Positions 35,500 to 46,289 of a stretch of 64,000 nucleotides of DNA are shown here, piece by piece. Origin of the DNA: Isoetes taiwanensis. Taxonomy: Eukaryota > Streptophyta > Lycopodiopsida > Isoetales > Isoetaceae. The translations under genes were made by a program, and so were the position numbers. Under the pieces are notes generated by a model that was not told where the DNA came from, made no database searches, and saw only the letters and a program-made list of their open reading frames with translations. The DNA lies in the NCBI GenBank assembly GCA_021234155.1, contig JAJEKV010000114.1, forward strand, positions 1 to 64,000, written 5' to 3'. Each line of letters opens with the position of its first letter. Positions within the stretch are counted from its first letter, which is position 1.

Positions 35500-35950
35500 C
35501 TAGCCATTGGTTAGAGAAAGTCCAAGCTTTTTTGAGAAGCTTAAAGAGGCTTTTAACAACAAAGACCAAAGGCTTGTTCTCCGGATCCGAAAGTAAGGAT
35601 AAGTTGATAGCAACGATGCAAGCAAGATAGCAACAGGGGCAGCCTTGATGCAAGAAGGAAGGGTAGTCGCCACGCACTCAAGAAGATGAACGACGCCGAA
35701 AGCAACGCTACCCAACCCATGATCAGGAGCTGCTAGCCATTGTCGTGGCATTGAGGATATGGAGGCATTATCCGGCGGGAAGGAAGTTTCAGCTTGGATA
35801 CCGATCATCGAGCCTTCAAGATCTTTTTCACCCAGCCACCCTCAACTTAAGGCAAAGGAGGTGGATGGAATTCCTTGAGGAGTATGATTTTGATATTATA
35901 TATAAGCCCCGGTAAGCTTAATGTTGTAGCAGATGCCCCCTCCGTGAGAC
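35500..35950 (+). pseudogene. RNase H region of chromovirus
   Basis: Follows RT directly. Legible parts are THSRR, the DQELLAIV-like block near 35720, TDHRAFKIFFTQPPS and RRWMEFLEEYDFDI, which is the C-terminal half of the gypsy RNase H fold ending in the usual linker to integrase. Frameshifted. Confidence 0.7.
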
Positions 35951-36169
35951 CATTTCGCACAAGGACGATTGTAATGCGATTTCCACTCTTTCGAAAGTGA
36001 GTTTGGCAAGAAGATTGAAGAGTCCTTGCCAACAGATGTAGACTTCAAGGAGGTATGGGAAAGTCTTTCCAAGGAAGCCGTAACGATAAGGAGCGGGAAG
36101 CCTTCAAACATTATAAGAAGGAAGGCAACCCGTTGTATCACAAGCATAAGTTGTGTGTGCCCGAATCAT

Positions 36170-36938
36170 CGTGGGTAAGGAAGTTAATTCTTCATGATGA
36201 CACATAACAGCCCAATAGGTGGCATGCCGGGCTTTATGAAGACCTATTTCAAGATTCAAGTAGCTACTCGCCAGGTATGAAGAAGCGTATAGCTGCATAT
36301 ATTCGGGATTGCCGCTTATGTCGCAGCACCAAGGCAGAAAGCAAACCGCGATTCCGGTGCTTTAGAGCCATTGGGGGTGCCAAATGCAAAGTGGGAGGTC
36401 ATAAGCATGGATTTCATCACGTGTCTCCCTAGAACTCTTCGAGGCAAGGATGCATTGATGGTTGTCGAGATAAGTTATCAAAGATGGCGATTTTGTGCCT
36501 TGCAAAACCATCGACACCGCATTAGATACTGCAAAGTTATTTGTAAGGGAGATTTTTAGACTCCATGGCATGCCTCGGGAGATAATATCTGATAGAGATT
36601 CTAAGTTTATGAGTGCCTTTTGGCAGGATCTCTTTAGCACCATTCAGACGAAGCTCTCCATGAGCACGGCATATCATCCCCAAACAGATGGCCAGACGGA
36701 AAGGACCAATCGGATCATTGAAGACATGCTTCGAAGCTATGTGTGGAACAAGCAGTCCAAGTGGGATGAGTACATTCACTTGGTGGAATTCGCCTACAAC
36801 AGTGCCAAGCAGGAGTCATCCCAGATGTCGCCTTTCATGGTGAACTACGGCTACCAGTGCTTAACCCCTGACACCGCACAACTCGCGGTCCAAGGTAGAA
36901 GTGTCCCAACAGATGTTAGGGGATATGCAAGCAACTAG
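36170..36938 (+). pseudogene. Integrase of chromovirus (DD35E core)
   Basis: The N-terminal zinc region retains DCRLCRSTKAES near 36310 (the CxxC pair). The catalytic core has Asp in ISMDFITCLP (36410-36412), Asp in IISDRDSKFMSAFW (36591-36593) and Glu in TDGQTERTNR (36699-36701). The last two are separated by exactly 35 residues, the DD35E pattern. The 148-codon frame 36495-36938 is intact, but it is out of frame with the first Asp segment (36371-36490). Confidence 0.9.
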
Positions 36939-37094
36939 TAGAGGAAGTAAGGGGTTATTTATTGGAAAGCAAGAAGTCGGGCGTAAGAGTGTAGCCGCAT
37001 GCTAATGAGTGACCGTAAGGGAGTTTAAGGTGGGAGATACCGCTTTGGTTGAAGATCAAGGTGAAGCAAGCCAAGCCGCTGGATTGGGAGCTGC

Positions 37095-37450
37095 AAGAAG
37101 CTTGCCCCTAGGTGGGCTGGGCCGCTCAAGATTTTAGAGAGAGTGGGCTCTCAAGCCTATAAGTTGGATCTTCCAGCCCATCTTAAGGTCCACAAGGTCT
37201 TCCACGTAAGTTTATTAAAAAGGCACAATCCTAACCCTGAGGAGGTTTTGGATACTCCAACCTTGTTGGAAATGACTGAGGAGCAAGTAGAAATAGTGCC
37301 CGAAGTTACTTCTTGATAAGTCATTCAAGAAGACTAGGAGGTCTCAGCCTCCAATACCGGTTAAGTGGAAGCACTTACCCGTGGAAGATGCGAATGGGTA
37401 TTGAAGCAGGATTTGGAGAAGCAATACCCGTGAGTTTATGAAGGAGTTTG
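37095..37450 (+). pseudogene. Integrase C-terminal SH3-like and chromodomain-like region
   Basis: Reads RWAGPLKILERVGSQAYKLD and KVHKVFHVSLLKRHNP, the usual gypsy integrase tail. It is followed by a frame-broken segment with PVKWKHLPVEDA and LEKQYP, resembling the VKWKG...TWE core of chromovirus chromodomains, which steer integration to marked chromatin. The aromatic cage cannot be judged because of stops. Confidence 0.65.
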
Positions 37451-38344
37451 ATGGGCGAAGTCGCCTCCCACTTGGTCGACCTCGACTCTGCCGTGGTTAG
37501 CTAGTATGTTGTAGTTAGTTTTGAGCCCGGGCGCATGCATTCTAGTTAGGAGGGTGCATGTGCCGTAACCTTGGATCGTGGTGGGCTTATGATGGGATAC
37601 GCTTTTAGGGCATTCTTCTAGGCCACACGCACTATTAGGTGCGCATGACCATTAGGGTCATGTGAGTGAGGAATGAGGCATGGTGGGCTTATGATGGGAC
37701 ATCGACGGATGATCTCTATGCCACGATGCGGATACACGCACACCGGCCGTAGGAGGGTCATGGTGAAGCTTAAGTGATCATGCGCGATGATGGGATCGCG
37801 GAGACGCCCCTAGCTGAAACCCCTGGGCATGATGTAATCGGGGTGTACCGATCCGGGGGATCGTGGTACAAGGTAGCACTCGATCATGGGCAATGATGGG
37901 AACATCTTAAATGATCCCTAAGCTCAAACCAAAAGGGCCATGATCTTGGGCAAGGTAGGACAACCTTGAGCCAAGAGTAGTTCGCTCAAGGAGGTAAGGG
38001 GGTGGTCCCCTAAAACCACAAATTATTAACTAAACTAACGTAATGTGCTCCTTTTGCGTGCAAGTAGAAGGAGGACTTCAACGAGGAGCGCTATTTAGAA
38101 GCTAGGGGAGCCATAATTTAGATTATGAACCCTAATAACTCTTATAATAATGTTTGAATTATCGTAGGAAATAACCGTGTTAAGGCTATATAATTTTGTA
38201 TAAGTACAAATATAGCCTAAATTTTGACCTTTAACTAATAAAACTTGATTACTAAAGTAAAATTAAAGGTTATGACATGTTGTTTTGTTGCAGGTATAAG
38301 GTAGGTTCGTCACCTTAGCGCAATGCTGAGGACAGCATTGTCCT

Positions 38345-38357
38345 AAGGGGGGGAGAA
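38345..38357 (+). other. Polypurine tract of chromovirus
   Basis: AAGGGGGGGAGAA directly before the 3' LTR start TGTGACGG. Confidence 0.9.
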
Positions 38358-40010
38358 TGTGACGGTCCAGGGGAATATACGCTATAAAAATGATATTCCC
38401 TCGATCCGCCACCATACAAGTCTATCATTCATAGCCTTGTATACCATAAGGGTGGCACTAGGGGGCATGGCCAAGTTATTCTCATAACTTAGCCAACCAT
38501 AGGTTAAGCCATTATCCATGTGGCCTTAACCTATTGGGGCACCGCCACACAAGACTCACCCGATTGGTGCCACGTGGCATCCTAGGTGGACCTAACTTAT
38601 ATAGGCATAAACCCTAACCCTAGACCTCTTTCCAGCCCTAGCACCCGTGAGACTCACCTACTTGTTCAAAACCCCGCTTCAACATCGCTCGTTGTGGCAT
38701 AGGCTGGTGCAAAGAGCCCAAGCCAGGTAGACCCGCTCTTGGAGGAGGAACAGCAGCCTTGTGAGTCAAGACCATGGAGGCCCGGATCGGGAGGGAGAGC
38801 TTCAGGAGCAGGTATGTAGGATAGTAGTTGTGATAGCTCATCTCGAATTAGCATTCCAGATATGCTAGTATCTTGTATCTAGAGTAGAGCCATCCTAGAG
38901 CCCATATTCAACATCTTGAACCCTAATCAAGGAACCCTAACTATTAGTTAGATTTGTATGATTAGGTTAAGATGTTCTTCTTATGATTATTCTCATGATG
39001 TGATGATTATATGTTGATGGTTGATCATGTTTGCTCCTCTTGTATTGGGAAGGGGGTAGAGACCTAGGGCCATTTGTAGTATGTTCCTAGAGTAGATCCC
39101 TTTAGTTCCTATTAGATGCGGCCCAGGCATAGGAGCCCACCGGCTATGGAGGCTATGATATGACTCAAAGACCTGCATAACGGGCTAGAGGGAATGTGGA
39201 GGGAGGATCCCCGCCGAAAGTGGGGGCTTCTGGGGATCCCATAGTGGGCTAGGCTTATGGTCGGTCACTGCGGTGGGCCGGCATGGGTCCGACACCTCCC
39301 CGGGCAATGGTGTTGCCCCGCCTCCTCGAGAGCCGCAAGTGATGGCTTGGCTCGCTTTGGGGGTTCAATGGGTAATAATCGCGGTGTCGCCACGATTCTC
39401 TAGCCGCCTACATCGCACCTCTAGACCCCCGGGAAGGGAGATGCAACCCTTCCCCGCCTCATCGGACCGTGGAGATGCAACCGGAGTAGTCCCGGATGGG
39501 TGATACCATGGGATTGGCGCTTAGGAAGGCTAGAGTCCCCGGCCGTGAGCCCGATCTAGCCCATCCGCAAAGCATGCATGTGGAGGGGCGGATGGAGTGG
39601 TCAACCCTAGCCATTGTTCTATGCCAGCCCCCGCCATTGCCATGACTCGGTCCGCTTCTATCTTGAGGCCTAGCTAGTCACCATCCTCCTTATGAGTCTC
39701 GAACCGTGGTAGGAGCCCTCATGTTTTATGGTTCATGATTATCACCTTTGCATTGGTATATGTGTGATGCACTACCCTTCAAGGTAGTATTTGTATATGT
39801 TTGATGCTAGTTCTCGACGTGTTATCGCTCACAAGTTATAGGAGCCCATAGGGGAAGGGCGCCAAAAGACACCTTTCAGTGTTCCCTCCCCGCACTAGGG
39901 ATCACCTTAGAGTGCGGGGTAGACGAAGGGCCCGAGGCGGTTGTTGAGCCGGACGGGATTTCGGCCGAGTGTATGGCGGCCGCCCAGGTATGTTTAGCAG
40001 GAGCGCCACA
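38358..40010 (+). repeat. 3' LTR of chromovirus
   Basis: Starts TGTGACGGTCC and ends GCGCCACA, 1653 bp. Same TATATAGG (38598) and telo-box block as the 5' LTR. The 5' copy has a worn start, so this copy defines the LTR boundary. Confidence 0.9.
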
Positions 40011-41332
40011 AGAAAGGCCTATGTTGGTTTTCGTGTCGCATTCTCGACTCGCAAATCGAGAATGCCTTAGCCATCGAGAACTCCGGATAGTGCACATGGA
40101 GTGGTCGGTTGATTTAAGGCATTCTCGACTTCAGCCGAGAATGCGCATAAAGAAGCTCTAATGGTTTCCCGTGGTTAGTTGTAGAGGCCTCCACCCGCCC
40201 CCAGCCCTCCCCTTCGCAATATTGACTAAAGAAGATGGTTCGGCGAGAGTGGCTCACTTCAGGTAGAGGCCACCGCGACCATACACGTGAGAATTGGTCG
40301 GTTACAGGGATTCTCGACTTGGCGAAGTCGAGAAAGGCTCGCGGTTGGTTCGTCGCATTCTCGACCGCAAGTCGAATGCCTTTAGCCATCTAGAACTTCA
40401 GGATAGTGCACATGGAGTGCTGGCTGGTTAAGGCATTTCGACCAAGGAAATGAGAATGCGCATGTTAAGCCTGCGGGTTCCCCCCGTGGTTAGTTGTAGA
40501 GTTCTTCCACCCAGCCCGAGCCCCTCCCCTTCGCAATATTCAATTTAAGATGGTTCAAGGAGAGTGGCTCGACCGGTAGAGGCCAACACCATACACGTGA
40601 GAATTGGTTGGTTACGGGATTCTCGACCGGCGAAGTCGAAAGGCCCGCGGTTGGCTTCCTCGTTCAGTATTCTCGACTCAGCAAGTCGAGAATGCCTTAG
40701 CCATCGGTGAACTCCGCGATAGTGCACATGGAGGCCGTCGAAGTTAAGGCATTCTCAACTCATGCGAGCCGAGAATGCAAGATAGCAAGCGCCTGGTTTC
40801 CCCGCGGGTTAGTTGTATAGGCTTTACCCTACCCGAGCCCATCCCTTCGCAATATTCACAAGATGGTTCAAGGAGAGACTTCCGACCGGGTAGAGGCCAC
40901 CGCGACCATACACGCACGTGAGAATTGGTCGGGTTAAGAATTGGTCACAGCGACGAGGCCTCGCAGATACCAAAGCCACTTCCCTCGCAATATCCGAGCA
41001 AGATAGTTTGAAGGAGAGTGGCTAAGAGTGTCCGCAGTAGCACTGTAGATTGCACTAGAGCCTGCGACCGGGTGTGTTAGATTAGCGGGTGTTGTCGGCA
41101 TGTGTTAGAGGCATTGACTAAGTATGACATTCTCAACTCATGCGAAATGAGAATGCAAGAATAGTTGATCGGATGAAATGAATCCCTCAACCAGCCAACA
41201 ATCCGCAGTATACATTCCCCTGCGCTCGCCTCGCTGAAAGTCGAGACATTCTCGACTCATGAGTCGGAGAATAAGGCCCGCACTTTCTTGATTGTTGGCA
41301 AGTCAGGGATTCCCGACTCGCCAAATGAGAAA
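40011..41332. repeat. Tandem array and palindrome family 1, right half
   Basis: The GCAATATT...GAGAGTGGCTC block recurs at about 40173, 40488, 40808 and (worn) 40970, giving periods of 315-320 bp. Palindromes are at 40038-40065, 40119-40144, 40309-40335, 40355-40379, 40431-40458, 40617-40641, 40668-40694, 40749-40778, 41127-41156, 41246-41272 and 41308-41332. Each full unit holds three palindromes in fixed order. The outermost copies are dispersed rather than tandem. Confidence 0.85.
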
Positions 41333-41750
41333 GTCCAAGTTCCCTTCGCACCTCCTCCGCAAAGGAGGATATGTCGCCGAGTGAAATTTTCAATGTATGG
41401 CAATTCCTATTTTAAGTTTCAGAAAGCAATTTCATGCATAGTTATGTTCTTTTATGAATCATAGACAGTTTTCTCTTACTATTATGCAATACTTTTCTTC
41501 CTATCTCTCGTGATTCCTAAGTCGGGTGTTTGCCACTACTATTAGCATCTAAGAACACCGATGCCTGCACAAGGTATTCAAGTAAACAATAACTAAAACA
41601 CAAGAAAGCACAAACGTAAGAAAGCAATTGAAGCAAAATTTTGAAACAATGAGACAAATGATAAAATATTAAGAAACAAACACAAGAAAGCAAAGGAAGC
41701 GACTTTTGAAACAACAGACAAATGAGAAAATATTAAGAAAAAAAAAATAC

Positions 41751-41797
41751 CCTGGAGATTTGTTGGATGTGGAGGAAGCTGTAGAGTTCGATTCCAT
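41751..41797 (-). CDS. Candidate first exon of the minus-strand locus
   Basis: ATG at 41797 opens MESNSTASSTSNKSP and stops at a donor (CCAGG|GTATTT). It lies about 60 bases downstream of a good TATA box on the same strand. The exons it would join to lie at lower coordinates (41.4-21.2 kb), now separated by the chromovirus. The link is inferred from order and strand only. Confidence 0.35.
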
Positions 41798-41858
41798 TTT
41801 GCTACAAAGGCTTAAAAGCGAGAGTAAGGATTTGTCGGGTTGGAAAATGTATCGGGGG

Positions 41859-41866
41859 TATATAAA
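41859..41866 (-). promoter_or_regulatory. TATA box for minus-strand transcript
   Basis: TTTATATA on the minus strand, about 62 bases before the ATG at 41797. The sequence between is pyrimidine-rich, as in plant 5' leaders. Confidence 0.45.
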
Positions 41867-42407
41867 GAGGCAAAGACAAGAGTAAAGGAAATGCAAAAAA
41901 CAATAAACAAGCAAATGAAAAGTAAAGGAAATGCAGCACAAAGAGTAAAGGAAATGCACAAAAACAATAAACAAGCAAGATAAGAATATAAAACTTACGT
42001 AAAAGGTTTCTCACTTTCTTCTTAGGAAGTACTTTCACCGGGCTAACTCAAATTGAGCAAAACCTCGTCTTTGGATGCGTCGCGATCCGTCGACCACGCT
42101 TACGATCATATAAGATCGCCGGATATGCAGGAGTCAATCGAGCGCCAAGGCGAACAGGGAACACAGCGCGGTTGCCGAGTCGGAAATCGGGAAGACAAAG
42201 AGGAATGGAAGGAATAGGGGTCGCGGAGAAGAGGAAGAGGGTGCGTTATTTCGCCGCACCTCAACCTCTAAAAAGTGGCATTTATGACACCCTAGAGTCA
42301 CGCGGTGTGGCATGCCATCCGTGACCGATAGTCGACGCGTAATATCGTCGGATGTCGGCCCGACGAAGGGCCACGCCGGCAGTCATGATTACGGGGAAGC
42401 CTATATT

Positions 42408-42690
42408 TTAATGGTTATAATGTTTTAATGCTTTTTAATGGTGTCTATGTTAAATGTTTTAATGTAAAATGTTAGTGTTAAATGTTTTAATGTTTTTATT
42501 GGTTATAAGGTTTTAATGCTTCTTAATGGTTAATGTTAGCCAAGATTTCAATGGTTTTTAATTGTTATAAGGTTTTAATGTTTTAATTCTTCTTAATGGT
42601 TAATGTTAGCCAAGATTTCAATGGTTTTTAATGGTTATATGGTTTCTAATGGTTATATGGCTATAGTGCTCATTCATATATGGTTGTATA
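42408..42690. repeat. AT-rich minisatellite (TTTTAATGGTTAT family)
   Basis: Variants of GGTTTTAATG and TTAATGGTTA repeat throughout. A longer unit of 70 bp is duplicated at 42521-42562 and 42591-42632. It ends just before the DUF7869-like coding region. Confidence 0.75.
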
Positions 42691-42730
42691 TGGTTTTAAT
42701 GTGTGCTCTTTCATTCAGGGAGCATGTGAG

Positions 42731-45700
42731 ATGAGCAAAGTGGAGCCAAGGAAGCCCAAAGAGGCCATTGCCCTAGGCTCCAATGGAGGAAGATGGGTTG
42801 CTTGTTGTTGCACCCTTGCAACGAGGCCAGATTTTGCAGAGGGCATAATAACCTGCAGTTGATCCTTTTGATAGTGTGAATGATGAAAGGCTGGGAGATG
42901 ATCATCTTGGAGTTGGCATTGTGAAGCTTCTTATCGAAGTTGATACAATCATGTCCCAGGGAAGCTCTAGTGATTGCATTGTGTGCTCTGGGTTGCTGGA
43001 GTCCCAAACTCAGTTGAGATGGCCAATTAGATATATAACACACAAGAATGGTGATAGTCTGGAATGCCCTACTAAACTACATACCCCAAGACCCACCCAA
43101 GGCCATGTGGAAGATTTGGTGGTCGATGAGCATCCTTTGATCACAAGAAAGAGACGTTATGTTTTTCATAAAAGGCAGCCAAGGGTACCCAAGAGGCCTA
43201 GAAGTGACAAACATTTAGAAAGGATGGAAAGTATGGCCCCAACCAAAGAAAACCTAGAGGCAATTAGGGGACAAGAGTGTTGCAACCTAGATTGCACAGT
43301 GCAGTACAGTGTGGATGACCTCGTGCAGATAAGGTCCCAATACATTGGACAACTACAAAAAGATAGGATTAATTTCATCTACTCCTTGTGTAAGAATTCC
43401 AGCTATGATGAAAATACAGGAAGGCTGCTATATCAATTGAGGGGCATGAAGGTATGTATGAGAGCATTGAGATGGATTCTTGGGGTGAGCAAGTCTTCAT
43501 TCTACAGATACTGGGAAAAGGTTAGAAAAGGGCACAGTTTGTTCCAACATGGTAATGCACTCACTTTGAAACCTAGAGCAAATACTCTCAAGGCCATTGC
43601 AGTCTTCGAGAGCTTTGTGAGATACATGTCTCAATCTATGCCCCACAAGTCGAAGGTGAACGAGCACGGTGTGCGAGTGGTGCAAAGGGTGTTGCCACAA
43701 CACTATATCCAAAAGGAGTGCCTTAAAGAGGTCAACTCCATCCTAGAAACTACTGGAGGTAGGCCTATTTCTCAATCACATTTCAGCAAGTTATGGAGCA
43801 CTCACTTCTCAGACGTGAGTGTCCTGCAACACATGCCATTCTCAAAGTGCAACACTTGCATTCAACTCAAGGATACACTTGCATCAACTGCAATAGAGAA
43901 AGAAAGAATGGCAATTAGGGAGCAATTTGCAGATCACCAAAGGGACCAAATATCATGTAGACAGTTGTATTGGCAGTGGAGAACATTTTCTGAGATGCAG
44001 CCGGACAAATTTTTGTGTATAATTCATGATAAGATGGACCAACACAAGACTTTCTTGCCATAGCTAGATCCTTTACCCAAGCGTTGTCAAAACGCTTTTC
44101 AGATGAAAGTAAGTCTGGCGGGTGTCTTAACACAACTGGAACATATGGTCATTTTGTGCTTGATCTATGGAGGGATGATCCAAACTTCCATGTGAGGGTG
44201 AAAGCATACTACGGTGTACCACTTTTGAAACCCTCAAAAGTACCTACACTGGGTACTTTTAAAATTGGTACTTTCTATTTTTTTTTTCCATTAAAATCAA
44301 TCCAAAAATTTTGAGTTGAAGGTCAATAACATGTCAATCTATAGTATTAGAGGATGACAATACTATTAGAGACTAAAATGGATGAATAAACTCCTCAAAC
44401 TTATTGTTTATTGTGATATTAATGCAAGTTCCCAGTACCCAGTGTTGGGTACTTTTCTGGGTAGTTTTGCACTCCCTAAAAAGAACTTTAGATGGTATAC
44501 CCTAGCATGCTTTCACCCGTGAGCTCTATTTTCGAGTGCTTGAGAACACTAGAGAAAGGATCAATAGAAGGGAGGAGGTATTCCCCTTCAGCACCCATTT
44601 TTGAGGCTTTGATGGATGATCAACCGCTTTGTTACCAAAGGCGATAAAAAAAGCTCACATCCAAGGTGTCTAGTGAATCAAGGAGGACTTGGGATGATTT
44701 CCCCTTACTTGAGAAACCAGCGCACCGAGGAGCTATGTGTTCAATTGGACAACTGTTGGAAAGAAAACAAGAATAGATGGATGTTTGGGGCAATGTCATA
44801 CTTGGACAAAGAATGGGAGTATTCAAAGTTGTGAAAGTGGGATTCATGATGGTTGGGCATACGCATGATGATATAGATGGATTCTTTGGAACTTTCTCCA
44901 CCAAGCTCAAGAGAGAAAACGTGACTAGTCTACCGAACTAATGGATGTGTTTGAGAGTCGCATTGACCCCAACCCAATGGCTTTCTTGATGGATGAGATT
45001 GCAGATTGGAAATCATTTGTAGAGGGATACTTGCTAGATGGTAAGGACGGTTGACAGACACACAAAGCCACTTCAGTTCAAGTTTTGGGTTAGGGATGGA
45101 ATACCAATCATGCAATATAAGTGGAGACCAGGTGACAAGTTGTGGATGCCTCAGACAAGGAATCGAAGTTGTGCGAGGGGTGTCTTGGTGAAGTTCTCAT
45201 TCCTAAAGGGCAGCCAAAACCACTACCTCCCTTCAAGATCTGCCAAAGACTCTAGCCAACTAGTGAAGGGCATCAAGGATTACATAACGACCGGGATGAT
45301 GTTAAAAATGGAAAGCACACCTCCACTCTTAAGAAAAATCAAATGGACTTCCTAATCAAGTCTTTGGGAGAAAGTTGTGACATGCTTAGAACCGAACAAC
45401 CATGTGGGAGGAAGCTAAGAGACTGGTTCTTGCCAGAGTCAAGATGGGAGGGTTCTCAAGGAGCAAGCACGTCTAAGAATGTTCACTTGGGTCCTAACAA
45501 GGGTTCCAAGTGGTTTGTGGGAAGTAAGGCCTCAAAGCCAAAGTGGTTTGATCTTTGAGTGGGATCCCTTTGAGGACATCAAGGAAGGATACTTTGTACT
45601 AGTAAGGCCCGATAATGAGGACTGCCCAATATGGTTAGGGGTGGCACTCTCCATGTAACCACCACTATGCCCTGATGGAGAGGAGTTACGGCCTGGATTC

Positions 45701-45949
45701 CAAATTCAATATTGGGAGCCCATTGGGAGACACAAGAAAGGAAACTTGAAGGAGCAATACAATCGACTGGGGGAGAAGAAGTGGAGGGCAAATTATGTTG
45801 ATCCTCAAAGGAGGGAATTGGTGGAGTGTGTGGTATGGTCATATCCAAGTTCTCTAATCGCAAAGGAGAACACACACAAGATCCCAAAAAGGGAGATGGA
45901 CAAAGCCATGAGCAACCTCCATGCTATATCATTGTATGAGGGTAGATAA
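42731..45949 (+). pseudogene. DUF7869-like transposon protein, broken by MITE
   Basis: The best-preserved transposon ORF here: ATG at 42731, one frameshift near 42850, then about 390 codons open to 44063. Landmarks: MRALRWILGVSKSSFYRYW (helical DNA-binding-like), a Cys pair KCNTCIQLKD, CIIHDKMDQHKTFLP (44028), and after the MITE the motif HTHDDIDGFFG (44858) and FKFWVRDG...MQYKW (45083). The DKMDQ and HTHDDID motifs mark the DUF7869 family, whose RNase-H-like core suggests a DDE-type transposase. Activity in this family is my inference. Stops at 44063 and later frameshifts make it a pseudogene. Confidence 0.7.
44196..44518 (+). mobile_element. MITE copy 2 (323 bp) with GTGA target duplication
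   Basis: Inserted inside the DUF7869-like reading frame. Begins GGGTGAAAGCATACTA and ends TAGCATGCTTTCACCC, inverted repeats of 16 bp with one mismatch. The 4-bp GTGA stands immediately on both sides (44192-44195 and 44519-44522). It is the reverse complement of the 13.1-kb copy. The coding frame resumes after the second GTGA. Confidence 0.85.
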
Positions 45950-46289
45950 TATTGAGAAGCTTGAAAACTTTCTCAACTAGTGGTTTGTAAAATTTATGAG
46001 GAAAACAAGTAACCCAATTCTTTGTGTGTGATGTGTAATTCTATTCAAGCGATGAATTCAGAAAAATTTTTGTCCCATTTTCAGTCCGAGTCCCAAAATT
46101 TAGGATTTGTCCCACTTTAATTAAATACGACTTAGGTGATTTAAATAAAGTTCTTTTGCTTTCTTAAATAAGATAAAAAAAATGCTAAAACAATTGCTTC
46201 ATACTAAAACATAGGCTCAAGCTTAGGCTTTTCAATTCGGATGTTAGGAATGCCAGAACAATTGCTTTATGCTAAAGCATATGGTCGCT

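Larger units (their letters stand above)
27023..40010 (+). mobile_element. Ty3/gypsy chromovirus, 13 kb, decayed
   Basis: An LTR retrotransposon with two related LTRs of about 1.65 kb, an initiator-Met primer site directly after the 5' LTR, a polypurine tract directly before the 3' LTR, and gag, protease, RT, RNase H, integrase and a chromodomain-like end in gypsy order. About 4.5 kb of extra sequence lies between the primer site and the gag core and includes additional ORFs. Stops and frameshifts throughout make it inactive. The exact 5' boundary is uncertain (27023-27041) and I could not find a clean target-site duplication. It sits inside the palindrome array. Confidence 0.9.
41580..41980. 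repeat. A-rich short tandem repeats near minus-strand promoter
   Basis: Two roughly 85-bp repeats (AAGAAAGCA...GACAAATGA.AAAATATTAAGAAA) at 41600-41740 lie in the putative first intron. Repeats of AGTAAAGGAAATGCA and AACAATAAACAAGCA lie upstream of the TATA box at 41880-41975. Confidence 0.6.

Noticed and set aside
20897-41332. CRISPR-like array from regularly repeated palindromes
   Set aside because: Spacing is irregular, spacers are themselves repeated, and the genome is a plant nuclear one. It is a satellite with palindromes.
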